Below are positions 50,438 to 61,241 of a DNA stretch of 64,000 bases, one piece after another. The notes beneath the pieces were generated by a model. It did no database searches. It worked only from the letters and a program-made list of their open reading frames with translations, and had not been told where the DNA came from. Origin of the DNA: Begonia masoniana (Eukaryota; Streptophyta; Magnoliopsida; Cucurbitales; Begoniaceae); contig CM039502.1 of the NCBI GenBank assembly GCA_022432975.1, forward strand, positions 74,977,497 to 75,041,496, given 5' to 3'. Each line of letters begins with the position of its first letter. The first letter of the stretch is position 1. A program made the translations under genes and the position numbers.

Positions 50438-51560
50438 GTTGACATATATTTGTTTGGCAAAATTATTTAATTTATCTTGGAAATTAAATATAGATTGCTA
50501 TATTATTCAGTTGCAAAGCAGACAGATTTATTGGAGATTATATCTACCAAAACTATGCAGAATATTTGTTTTTGGTAACTTTGAAAAATAAGGAAAGTTG
50601 GTTATTTGGAAAGTTACTTGGAAATCAAGTTATCAATTATATTTATCTGGGGAAGGCCGATTTGAATACAGATTGTTCTGTGAATCATAACAGGAATCAA
50701 GAATCGTGATCCAACTATTCTGGGATCCAAAAATGGTTTTATTCTGGTGCTTTTCATATGTGTCGCAAAGGGTGTCACGAGTTTGATTTTTCAGATTGAG
50801 TTTCCTTAAGCTGTGCTTTCTGTTCTGGAACGACAATCTGCTGCAAATATATTTAAACATCTGCTCTTCACAGAATCATGAAGCGGTTGATTATTATTCT
50901 CTGAGATTTTTTCTTGTGTCATGAGCCGCCGGTTTTCTTTCCTCTCTTGCTTCTGCAAGTGAGTGTGTTTTTGGTTGTTTCGATCTCTGTGAGATTGTTG
51001 TCTACACTCTACCTCTGTTGCTGTTGGATTTCATTATTATACGAGTGTGGTGGTTGGTTGCATCCTATAACAACGGTTGGTGTCACAAGCGGTGTCATAG
51101 GCGCAATCCTTTTTATTCTTCATTGAAGATCAGTCTCAGGAGGAGACATCACTGGAACTCGGAGGAATTCTATTTATTGACAAGGAGAGCTTGTCACTCT
51201 GATCGTGGGCAAGGGGATCTTGCCATACACGGATTCCGGGAGGAATCAACAACGAGGGGATCTTGTTGTTATCTAGATCTCGGGAGAGGTCGTTCTAAAG
51301 TCGAGGGGATCTCGCAAAAACAGTTTCTTTGGGGAAGTTAGCTAGAGACGGCGACAAAGATAAGAGGGAGTCTTTATTTGTATAAGTCCGATTGTCTTGT
51401 AATTTTGTAAACTCATTGAAATGTTTTTAATTCTGGGCGTGGCCCTGCAGACGTAGGCTGGTTGCCAAACTGCGTTAACAATTTCGTGTCTCCTTACTTT
51501 ATGCATTTTATTTTGTCCATTATTGCTATTTACTATTGGTGTCACGATCAGTGTTACGAC
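50438..51560 (+). mobile_element. Probable Ty1/copia LTR (solo) remnant
   Basis: It starts near TGTTGACATATATTTG and contains GTGGCCCTGCAGACGTAGGC (about 51441-51460), a sequence type common in the R-U5 part of plant copia LTRs, after a TATATTTAAA and repeated GGGGATCTTG motifs (about 51210-51310). No flanking gag or pol is seen. Ends and target duplication are not determined. Confidence 0.4.
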
Positions 51561-53940
51561 ACCAACGTAACTAATCACGATTTCAGATCTCAATTGCCAA
51601 CAAAGAGGAGTTCGTGGACTTGTCATTCCTCTTTGTTTCTTGCCTACAAATGGCGATTAAACCTGCACATATTCCAAGTATACCAACATATTCAGAAAAA
51701 TACCAAGGGATTCGAGATTCTTTGCTCGAATCCAAATCCAAATACAAACCCTAACTTCTAAGATAAAATGTAGAGGTTAGGACAACTAACTTTTGAAAAG
51801 TCTTCACAAACGTTGGAGGTGGTTGTTCCGCAACGTCACCTTGCCCTCGAAAGTTCGGTGATTCTGACAACACTATCTCTCCCTCTCTCTATCTCTCTCT
51901 TCTTCTCCCCACAGTAGCGTCCAAAATGGGAAGAACAACCCTTTGATCCAACTTCCCTTATTTACACTTTAAACCCTCAATTCCTTTAATCTATTTCCAT
52001 ATAACCATACATTATATTAAAGAAAAATCCTTCAAAATTCTAATCACTCGATCTCACTTTCCTCTAAATTACCCACACAATAACTTTTCAAATTATTGAT
52101 TTTACCCAAAATTATTGAAAAATCAAACGTGGCAATAAAAGACAAAAATAGTCAACTGATGATACGTTGTCAGTCAATAAAGTAAAAACCGACACGTGAA
52201 ATTTTATAAATCATAAAAAAATGAGTTTTTATAGCACTTGTCTCCAGACTTCTGCAAATTGAGATTCAAAAAATGTTGCCTCAGAACTGGACTTCTGCAG
52301 GTTCCCCTAGACATTCGTTGTTTAGGTCCAGGCATCTCCACGTCTATTCTCAAATGGTTTGATGCTCTAGACTGGGCTTTTGCGGATTCCACTAGGCTTT
52401 CATTGTGGGTGCGTGAAACCAAAACAACTCTCGGGATCAGGCGTCCGCGAGTTCCTCCATTTTGCATATCCTTGAGACTGGACATCTGTACTTGATCTCA
52501 GGGCGTCTGCACATAGTGATTTTCATCATTTTGATTCATTTTTAAATTTGTGCTGCATAGACTTAATAAACATGTCAACAAATCTAAATACTCATTTTCA
52601 AGGATATTTCTAAAGTGAAAATATTTATATACTTTCAAATATGATTCATTCAAACATATTGAATCAACAATTTAAACTTAATAGTCATTTATAACTTATA
52701 ATAATATATTCATATAATTATACTCATCATCAAAATAATTATCCCTAATCTTATTAAGCCAACAAGATCTAGCTTATTGTTTATTAAATCTTTCCTCAAG
52801 AAAGATCTTTCCTTAGTTGCTGATTCAATCTTTCCTTAAGAAAGATAATTCCTAACTTGATTGTTGTAAACATCTATAAGTATTCATTATATTATAAATT
52901 AATATACATAAAACTTTTCTACCACATTCTCTCGTTTTACATTTTTTTTACCCTTTGTACACATATAGCTCTCCATTTCAAAAGTTGTAGGCAGAATCAC
53001 ATAATCATTCAAAGGATTGGAGAATGAATCTGTATCACCTACCTTCGACCAATGTTTTAAAATTCAAAAAACATGTCGGTTATAGAGAAACACCTATCCT
53101 TGCTTCTACATCAAGACCGTCTGAATTGCCATGGGATCCGTCCTCAAGATCACTAACCAGAGGTTTATCTAACCTATTTAGTTTAACTTATTTTGTAGGA
53201 AAATGTTTTCAAGAGGATATGAAGAAGACTCAAACATCTTGTGACAAAGACAAAGGCCGAAGACTTATTTTAAAGTGAGAAACCAATTGAAGTGACCATG
53301 GAGTAAATGCCTCGGACATGGTGGAGATCACTTTGAGGGCCGCGAATTTACAACTTTTGTGGGGCTTGAATACCACCTTTTGGACATGCTTTTTTTTATG
53401 TCTAAGTGATGCTACTTTAGAATTGGATTTTATTTTAGTTTTTCACTCATTTTGGTTCAAACAATCAAATGTAATTTCCCAATCGGATCATCTTAGTTGG
53501 CCGAGTAGGATGAATGTGTTGTTGTGTTCTTTTAAATTTGGGCCTTGATGTTCTAGAGTGATAAAAGAAATATGTAGAACATGTGATAGCTAGTAAAGAC
53601 ACATTTTAAATTTAGGAAAAGTCAATGGCATGAGAATGCCAAAAAGGTGACTTTCCCCATTAGGCTGAGCACCCTTTTTGCCTACTTTTTGGATTTCCCT
53701 TTGTGTAAAAGCTTCTTTAGGGTTGTAGCTCTAATCTTCTCTAAGGGTAGCATATATGCCACCCTTATGAGTTGCTTTAAACTCAATTTGGAATGAAAAG
53801 GAATGGTTGATGAAGGCTCATCTTCAAACTTGAAGTTTCTTTTCAAGTTGACGCCTCCAATCAGTGAGTAATATTTGATCAGTGAGTGTGTGATCTTAGT
53901 TCCACTCTTTGTCAGTACAAGTAGATTCCAATATTGTTAT
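51561..53940. other. Region without recognisable genes
   Basis: It contains a CT-rich run (about 51870-51905) and short ORFs (for example 53024-53278 and 53318-53548) with no family features that I recognise. It may hold decayed transposon sequence. Confidence 0.45.
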
Positions 53941-54478
53941 TGTGACAGCCCGAAACCGAATCCGATCGGGATCCGAGAACCGAGCCGTCACTCCGGGATA
54001 TTTATAGAAAACGGGGACAACTATATTTTTTTTTTGACCTTTCAAAACTCACGGACATTTAAAAAGGATGACATAAAATAAAATAAAAGTGAAATAAATA
54101 AACATAAACTGTAAATCATACAGTGGAAGACTTACGGTAGATGACAAGGGTGGATGACAGGGGTGGATGACAGAATTGACTGGGGCGGATGATTGGGGCG
54201 GATGACTGGGGGTGGATGACAGAATTGACTTTGACTGGGGCGCATGACTGGGGCGGATGACAGAATTGACTTTGACTGGGGCGGATGACTGGGGCGGATG
54301 ACAGAATAGACTTTGAATGGGGTGGATAACTGGGGCGGATGACTGGGGCGGATGACAGAATTGACTTTGACTGGGGCGAATGACAGAATAGACTTTGACT
54401 GGGGCGGATGACTGGGGCAGATGACTGAATTGACTTTGACTGGGGCGGATGATTGGGGCGGATGACAGAATTGACAAC
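53941..54478. mobile_element. Left part of an older retroelement split by the Athila-like insertion
   Basis: The sequence begins TGTGACAGCCCGAAACCG, a typical plant gypsy LTR start, and continues to the insertion point; the right-hand remainder resumes at 62981. The split is shown by the ACAAC target duplication on both sides of the inserted element. Confidence 0.5.
54143..54478. repeat. GGGGCGGATGAC minisatellite
   Basis: More than a dozen diverged copies of GGGGCGGATGAC, interspersed with AGAATTGACTTTGACT, form higher-order units of roughly 40 bases. The array ends directly at the left border of the Athila-like element. Confidence 0.8.
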
Positions 54479-56220
54479 TGATAAGTGTGTATTTTACACA
54501 CTTATTTATACTTTGTATACTTGATTTGATAAGTTTTTCTCAAGTGTTTTAAATGAATTTGATATATTTTGTGCAAGTGTGCAGATATTATATTTAAAAC
54601 AGGCGGCGGTAAAAGAGGTGAAAAAGAATTAAAATTTAAAGTTAAAGAAGAGGCGATCGATCTCTATGTTATCCAAAAATCGATCGCCATGCATAAAGAG
54701 AAGGAAGTTTGAAAGCAGCAGAGATCAATCTCCAATCTCCATAAAGAAAGCAGCGATCGATCTCTGCATTTGCCAGAGATCGATCGCCACACAAGACTAC
54801 ACAAAATGTGTTTGTAAACAAACAGCAAGCGATCGATCTCTGTAGATTGGCTGAGATCGATCGCCATGCATAACAAGACCGAAGAAGAAGCGATTCAGCA
54901 ACTGATTACTATACACAGAAAGAAGCAGCGATCGATCTCTATGAAATTCCAGAGATCGATCGCTACATATTTGAAGATCGCTAAACTTACAAAAAGCGAA
55001 GCGCTGAGATGCAGCGATCGATTTCTAAGTATTCCAGAAATCGATCGCCATACAATTGAAGAAAAGTCAGCGATCGATCTCTGTCAATTGCAGAGATCGA
55101 TCGCTACACATATGCTACAAAGAAATGCCGCGATCGATCTCTACAACTGCTAGAGACCGATCGCTGCCACACATTTATACAAGATGGAGCAAAAGATTGC
55201 AGCGACCGTGCGCCTTACAAAGACAGCGACTGATCGCTACTCAAATCAACTTATGGAAAGCAGACGTGTTTTAATTTGAGCCATCGATCCGAAGCGATAT
55301 TAAATCCTAGCCGTTGCTTGATTGTAACACGTCAATAAATAACAAGTGCAGACCTAAAGGGAGAGAGAGATTCAGAATTAGGCGGCGACAGAGAGCAACA
55401 TCAAGGCGATCCGACTACTTCCAGCATAGTTTTCTTTTATTATTTTTATTTCTACTCTTTCATTATGCAACTATTTAATATTATCGTTATTTATTTACCT
55501 TTTAGCATGAACTAAACGTTTGTTCTAGGGTTTCGATGTAGCCTAGTTATGATTATTTATTTTTCTTGATTCAAGTATTTAATTTTCTGTTTCTGTTCTG
55601 TGTTGAGTAATTTATTCTGAACGTAATGCTTAGGTTTGCTTGATCACCAAAACTAAGAACTTTAGGGTTGATTCGGGATGCGAGAGCGGAGAATTTAACC
55701 GTGCACTGAATAAATTGCCTTAAAAAGGATCCTAGGCTAGAGATAGTTAGGGCGTTTGAGTGGTAAAATAATTTCTTGTTCTTAATGTATTCAATTAATT
55801 CTCAGGATTAGAGACCGAGAGGTGATAATTCGTTAATTGAATAAGTTTATCTTTGCTCGAGAGAGATTGATAAATATTTTCGTGAAATTGCCATCAACAC
55901 ATAGAAATAGGATTTAACTATTTGAATTAGGTCTGATAAATAGGATTAGCTAAGTGAAATCGGAACCCTGGATTTTCTCAACATATAATCTTACTTCTTT
56001 ATTTTAGAATATTTTATTTAAATTGTTCACTTATTTTATTTGAATTATTTTAGTTTTAAAAATCCAAATCACTAAATTTATTGTTTCTTTTCAAATTAAA
56101 CTAGAAATTAGATATTCAACTTTTAACATAATTATTCCTCGTGGGATCGACACTCGTACTTAATACACACTTTATTACTTTTGCGACACGTGCACTTGCG
56201 TAGTACGATTTTTCGCAACA
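54479..56220 (+). repeat. 5' LTR of the Athila-like element
   Basis: It starts TGATAAGTGTGTATTTTACA and ends TTTCGCAACA. The first 40 bases contain the inverted repeat TAAGTGTGTATTTTACACACTTA (written as arms TAAGTGTGTA and ACACACTTA), then the stem-loop array, then an AT-rich U5-like part. Confidence 0.93.
54653..55164 (+). repeat. Array of seven GCGATCGATCTCT stem-loops in the LTR
   Basis: Seven units of 35-36 bases, each GCGATCGATCTCT, a loop of about 9 bases, then AGAGATCGATCGC, lie at 54653-54687, 54753-54787, 54829-54864, 54928-54963, 55014-55048, 55070-55104 and 55130-55164. Loops and spacers differ, but stems are conserved; in the unit at 55014 both arms change together (GATTTCT with AGAAATC). 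Weaker relatives lie at about 54718 and 55200-55240. The same array is in the 3' LTR at 61416-61924. Confidence 0.93.
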
Positions 56221-56226
56221 AGTTTT

Positions 56227-56244
56227 TGGCGCCGTTGCCGGGGA
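56227..56244 (+). other. Primer-binding site of the Athila-like element
   Basis: TGGCGCCGTTGCCGGGGA begins six bases after the LTR end. This sequence is characteristic of plant Athila/Tat elements and is usually assigned to tRNA-Asp priming. Confidence 0.88.
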
Positions 56245-56366
56245 ATAAATTTTGTTATTTTTTTGAATTATTTGATTTTAGTTTATATTTGAAATTTTAA
56301 TTTATTTTTTTATTTTATTTTATTTTATTGTAAGCTTAAATTACATTATTTGCACATTGCAGGTGC

Positions 56367-58796
56367 ATGCGAAAATTAGGTACTGCCAACCTAATCCCTA
56401 TCGACCTTGAAATTGAACGAACCTGTCGCCGAAATCGAAGGGAAACAAAACTAGCAATTATGGCAGATGATCAAAACGCAAATCTACAACGGAGGGTTGA
56501 AGTGGCAGAGGTCGAACGGCGAACTTTGCTCGATTATGTTATGCCATCCATGGACGGGATTCAATCAGCAATTCGGAAACCTGCTATCACGTGCAACAAT
56601 TTTGAAATAAAGCCGGGAACCATACAAATGATCCAGCAGTATCAATTCTGTGGTCTGCCTAACGAGGATCCAAAAGATCATATTGCAAGCTTCGTTGAGG
56701 TCTGTGACACGTTTAAATATCATAATGTTTCTGATGATGCTGTTAGGCTTAGGTTGTTCCCCTTTACACTAAGAGATCGCGCTAAAAACTGGTTAAATTC
56801 CTTACCCCCGGATTCAATTACAACGTGGAATGAATTAGTTCAAAGATTCCTATCTAAATTCTTTCCCTTTGAAAAAATGGCAAAACTTCGCAACGAAATT
56901 AACAACTTTAATCAATTCGATGGCGAGACGGTCTACGAAGCATGGGGCCGATTCAAGGAACTTTTACGAAAATGCCCTCAACATGGTCTACCACAATGGA
57001 TGCAAATACAGACGTTCTTCATCGGCCTATCACCTTCTACACGGACTCTTGTCAACTCTGCAGCTGGTGGATCAATACTTCAAAAGACAGAAGTGGAGGC
57101 ATTTAACCTGTTAGAAGAGTTATCCCTAAATAATGACCAGTGTCCTGTTGAACGTCAGATTTTGAGGAGGCAGCCAAATACCCCAGAAATGGAAGCGATA
57201 AAAGCATTGACTACACAGGTTGCATCCCTCACTCAGCACATCCAAGGTAATCAAGCTCGAGTTAATGCAATTCATTCCCCGATCATACAATGTCATTGGT
57301 GCCAAGGACCACATGCTAGTGAAAACTGTCAACGAGGAAACCAAATGGCTAGCAATTCATCTGAACAAGCTCAATTTGTGGGCAATTATAATAGACCGAC
57401 GCTTCAAAATTCCGGAAATTACTATAATGGGGGGCACAACAATCATCCGAACTTCTCGTGGAAGAACCCGAACAACGCCATACAGATGCCACAAGCTAAT
57501 CAGTCGGGACCTCCGTTTCCAGAGAGAAAATCTAATCTGGAGGATTTAATTGCAAAGATGGGAGAACGCACTAGTAATATGATTGCTGAAATGGGGGAGT
57601 ACACAACTAAATTTATGGCCGAAACACGAACAACCTTGCAAAATCAGTCAGCCCAAATTCGAAGCTTAGAAATCCAAATGGGACAGATGGCAGCTGCACT
57701 AAATGGTCGCCCTCAGGGCACATTACCCAGTTCCACTGAAGTCAATCCTAGAGAACAGTGCAATGCCATCACACTTAGGAGTGGAGCAGTAATTGAAAAT
57801 TGTACCAAAGAAAATAAGAAAGTGGTCGCACATGACGGAATGCATTCGTCATCATCCGAGTCCACACCAAAGGATCAAGAGCTACAGGAAGCTCCACCCC
57901 ACATCCCAAAGGAAATTATCCCAAAAGTCCCTTTCCCACAACGCCTGAAAAATGCAAATTTGGATAAGCAGTTTGAAAAATTCTTGAAAGTGTTCAAACA
58001 ATTACACATCAACATCCCGTTCGCTGAGGCACTGGAGCAAATGCCTAAATATGCCAAATTTGTAAAAGATATTTTGTCTCATAAGCGTAAGATCGAAGAC
58101 GGCAGTACAATCGCTTTGACTGAAGAATGCAGTGCTATTATTCAACGGAAGCTTCCACAAAAACTGAAAGACCCAGGAAGTTTCACTATTCCATGCGAAA
58201 TTGGGGATTTTATATTTGAAAGGGCACTTTGTGATTTAGGAGCCAGCATTAACCTGATGCCTCTATCCATATTTCGGAGGCTTGGTATTGGTGAAGCAAA
58301 GCCCACCAGTGTAATCCTACAGATGGCTGATCGCTCTATAAAGCATCCGTATGGGATGATTGAAGATGTCCTTGTCAAAGTCGACAAGTTTATTTTTCCC
58401 GCTGATTTCTTGATTCTTGATATGGACGAAGACCGGGGCATCCCGATAATATTAGGTCGACCATTTTTAGCAACAGGAGGAGCTGTAATTGATCTCAGAA
58501 AAGGAGAGCTTAGATTGCACGTACAAGATGAAGCTGTCACATTCAAAGTGTATAAATCACTGGAGTACCCAATAGAGGCTTCACATCAACCAAACAATTT
58601 TGTTGAGCCTAATGGGAAGCAGTGTGTTGAAAGTTTGGGGGAGTCGCCATTACGGGGTATACCACCTATTAAGAAACCACCTGATCACAAAAAGCTTCTG
58701 GCGAATGACAAGTTGTTAAATGGGCAACGATTGACACCATATTGGGACGATACATTTCAAAATACAAAGCCAATCATATATCCCGACCCAACATGA
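56367..58796 (+). CDS. Gag-protease polyprotein of the Athila-like element (809 aa)
   Basis: An intact ORF. The retrotransposon gag domain spans about residues 75-235 (LRLFPFTLRDRAKNWLNSLP, NQFDGETVYEAWGRFKELLR). A zinc knuckle of the Athila variety, CHWCQGPHASENC, is near residue 308. A Gln-rich coiled-coil-like part follows at about 390-450, then a retropepsin-like aspartic protease from about residue 600, with CDLGAS as the active-site motif (about 621) and IPIILGRPFLATGGAVIDL as the second conserved segment. The protein would assemble virus-like particles. The ORF stops at 58796 with no reverse transcriptase downstream. Absence of stops and nearly identical LTRs suggest recent activity through a helper. 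Confidence 0.93.
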   Translation: MRKLGTANLIPIDLEIERTCRRNRRETKLAIMADDQNANLQRRVEVAEVERRTLLDYVMPSMDGIQSAIRKPAITCNNFEIKPGTIQMIQQYQFCGLPNEDPKDHIASFVEVCDTFKYHNVSDDAVRLRLFPFTLRDRAKNWLNSLPPDSITTWNELVQRFLSKFFPFEKMAKLRNEINNFNQFDGETVYEAWGRFKELLRKCPQHGLPQWMQIQTFFIGLSPSTRTLVNSAAGGSILQKTEVEAFNLLEELSLNNDQCPVERQILRRQPNTPEMEAIKALTTQVASLTQHIQGNQARVNAIHSPIIQCHWCQGPHASENCQRGNQMASNSSEQAQFVGNYNRPTLQNSGNYYNGGHNNHPNFSWKNPNNAIQMPQANQSGPPFPERKSNLEDLIAKMGERTSNMIAEMGEYTTKFMAETRTTLQNQSAQIRSLEIQMGQMAAALNGRPQGTLPSSTEVNPREQCNAITLRSGAVIENCTKENKKVVAHDGMHSSSSESTPKDQELQEAPPHIPKEIIPKVPFPQRLKNANLDKQFEKFLKVFKQLHINIPFAEALEQMPKYAKFVKDILSHKRKIEDGSTIALTEECSAIIQRKLPQKLKDPGSFTIPCEIGDFIFERALCDLGASINLMPLSIFRRLGIGEAKPTSVILQMADRSIKHPYGMIEDVLVKVDKFIFPADFLILDMDEDRGIPIILGRPFLATGGAVIDLRKGELRLHVQDEAVTFKVYKSLEYPIEASHQPNNFVEPNGKQCVESLGESPLRGIPPIKKPPDHKKLLANDKLLNGQRLTPYWDDTFQNTKPIIYPDPT

Positions 58797-61241
58797 AGCA
58801 GTATGATGTCGGGCCGTCGACGCTAAAACAAGCGCTTGGTGGGAGGCAACCCACCCAAGTATCCTTTTTATTTTTTATTTTTATTTTTATTTCATTTTAT
58901 TAGTATTAAATTAAAAAAAAAAAACAAAATAAATAAAAATAAAAATAATCATCTTTTGTAACCCATTTGTTATTTATTTTTATTTTTTGTTTTTATTTTA
59001 TTTCTTATAATTATTATTAGTATTTCTATTTTTATGTTTTAGTTTCTTATATCATTTTATTTTCTCTATTTTCTTTAATTCTTGTCTTTTATTTTTATTT
59101 TTCTTTAAATAGGTTCCGATTAAGTCATTTTATTTTCTTTTTATCATTTAAATATTTTTTTCTTCTTTCTTACTGTTATTTTTAATTTTCTTTAGTTTCT
59201 TATTTTATTGTCTTTTTATTTATTTATTGTTTCTTTTATGTTATTTATCTTTCTGCTTTTAAATAGGGTCCAATTTAGTTATCTTAAATTCTGTTATTCA
59301 TTTTATCATTTTATTTTATTTTATTTTATTTTATTTATTTTTTTTGTTATGTTATTTATTATTTTCTTTTCTTTTTATCTTTCTTTTTCTTGTTCTAAGT
59401 AAGTTTTATTTTAGATTAATTAGCCATTAATTAGCCATTTATCTTAAATCCTATTTCTATTTTTTTAATTCGTTCTTTTTATCGTTCTTTCTTTTTATTT
59501 TCTTCTTACTTCATTTTTTCTCTCGTATTTTCATTTCCCGTTTCAAGTATTTTCATTTTCGGTTAGTATTTATCTATTTAGTTGTTAAGTAAAAAAAAAA
59601 AGGAAAAAAAGAGAAAAAAAGGCTACTCTGCTCAATTGCTCCTTCGACTGAAGCTCCACCACACTACTGCCGGGCCCCACATGAGGTACACTATCCCCTT
59701 TCCTATTTTTCGTGTATGCTTTATTTAACATTGGGGACAATGTTTATATCAAGTTTGGGGGGGTTTTATTTGGATATTATTTTAAATTGATAAACATGTT
59801 TAGATTGGTAAGTCTGCTTAATATTTTGAATTTTATGGTATGATTATTTCATTCGTTTAAAGTGTCGATGACTGCACCTTTGATCAATGCATGTTTCAAC
59901 TTCTGAATAGATTCTGAGATAGTACGATTTGTGGTAGTAGCATTGATTGGAGTTTAGGAAGTTAGAATTGTTGTGTGGAAATGTTCATTCTTATTTAAAT
60001 TTAACTGATAATGATATAAATTGTTGTCTTGAGATCGAGAGCCTAAACACAGTAAGGGAGTGCTTGAGTGTAAACACTGAAAGGGAGTGAGCTCCATTTA
60101 AATTTAGTGAGTGATTAGTGAGTATTCAATTGTTCTTGGTTTTGCCCTGCATTCATGAATACAAATTATGATTTTTTGCAGAATTAAGAGAATGACTTAG
60201 GCCATTTTTGGACCGTTTGAGCCTTTATTGACATACCCTATTTGTGTCATTTAAATGGCACCCTTAGTCTCCTATTTGAACCTTTCTTTACCACTATTTT
60301 GTCAACCCTAATTTAGCCTACCCTGAAATTATTTTGACTATCCTGTTTATTGAGCACAGGGTTGTGGGTACATTTTATGGGGAGAGTTGGAGAAAGTAGT
60401 GGTGAGAATCAGAGCTAATTCTTTTGTCAATTGTCTAAGTTGTTAGTATTTTGAGATTTTATTGTTCAAAAAAAAAAAAAAAAAAAAAAAAAAATTCAAG
60501 AGAAAAATTCAAAGTTAGTAGAAAGTTGAATTGTTCACTAGTAGAACAACTTTTTATGTGCTATTTAATTTGTTGTTCTCATCATTATTTGTATTTTATG
60601 TTTGTTAGTAAAGACATTGACAAAGGAGTTAGTTTTGAAAAATAGAGAGTGAGACAAGTTTGGGGGGATTATTGAGTTAACTATTAGAAAAGAGTTCAAG
60701 TGAGTGTAAGAAGTGAAGGTGACATAAGGATGGATTGTGCTCTAGAGTTTTGTTTGAATCCAAAAATTTCCTACCTTATAACCCGGCCTTACATTACAAG
60801 CTTAATTAAAGACCTATTGACTTTTATTCTGTTTACTCATATTTGTTATTAGTGAATAATGGGCAAGACTGATGAACAATAAGAGTGGATGGAGTGACCC
60901 TGAGAGATATTTTTGATTTCCCTTCTCATAAGACACAATTATAGATTTATCAGTTAAACGAGAATGAGTTTGAACATGTACACACACAAGAATTTCTGAT
61001 TAAGTTTATTTCAATGTGATATCATGATTTGTATTATTGAAAGTATTTATTTAGATAGTTTATTTGCATGCAAAGATCAAGCTGAGACTAAATACTGCAA
61101 ACTATGATTTAGATAATTCTACCATGAAAATTTTAAATATTTTGCGGACTTTAATTTTTAGAAATTCTGGATAAACTTTGCTAGTTTTCTATGCTTATTT
61201 TTGTTCGCTTGAGGACAAGCTTTCATTCAAGTTTGGGGGTG
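58797..61241 (+). other. Non-coding 3' region of the Athila-like element
   Basis: This 2.4-kb stretch is T-rich (58860-59570) and holds no reverse transcriptase, integrase or other recognisable ORF. AAGTTTGGGGG-type purine tracts occur three times: near 59750, near 60656, and as the functional tract at 61229. An A-run of about 26 lies at 60469-60494. Confidence 0.8.
61229..61241 (+). other. Polypurine tract of the Athila-like element
   Basis: AAGTTTGGGGGTG directly precedes the TGATAAG start of the 3' LTR. Confidence 0.85.

Noticed and set aside
54653..55164. CRISPR-like pattern of repeats and spacers
   Set aside because: The repeats are hairpin stems with variable loops inside a plant LTR and are duplicated in the partner LTR. 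Spacers are irregular, there are no cas genes, and the context is a plant nuclear genome.
54866..55274. ORFs reading through the stem-loop array
   Set aside because: They are translations of LTR hairpins, repeated in the 3' LTR, with no protein features.
60469..60494. Poly(A) run as the tail of a retroposed gene
   Set aside because: No coding sequence or target duplication next to it; it lies within the non-coding part of the Athila-like element.
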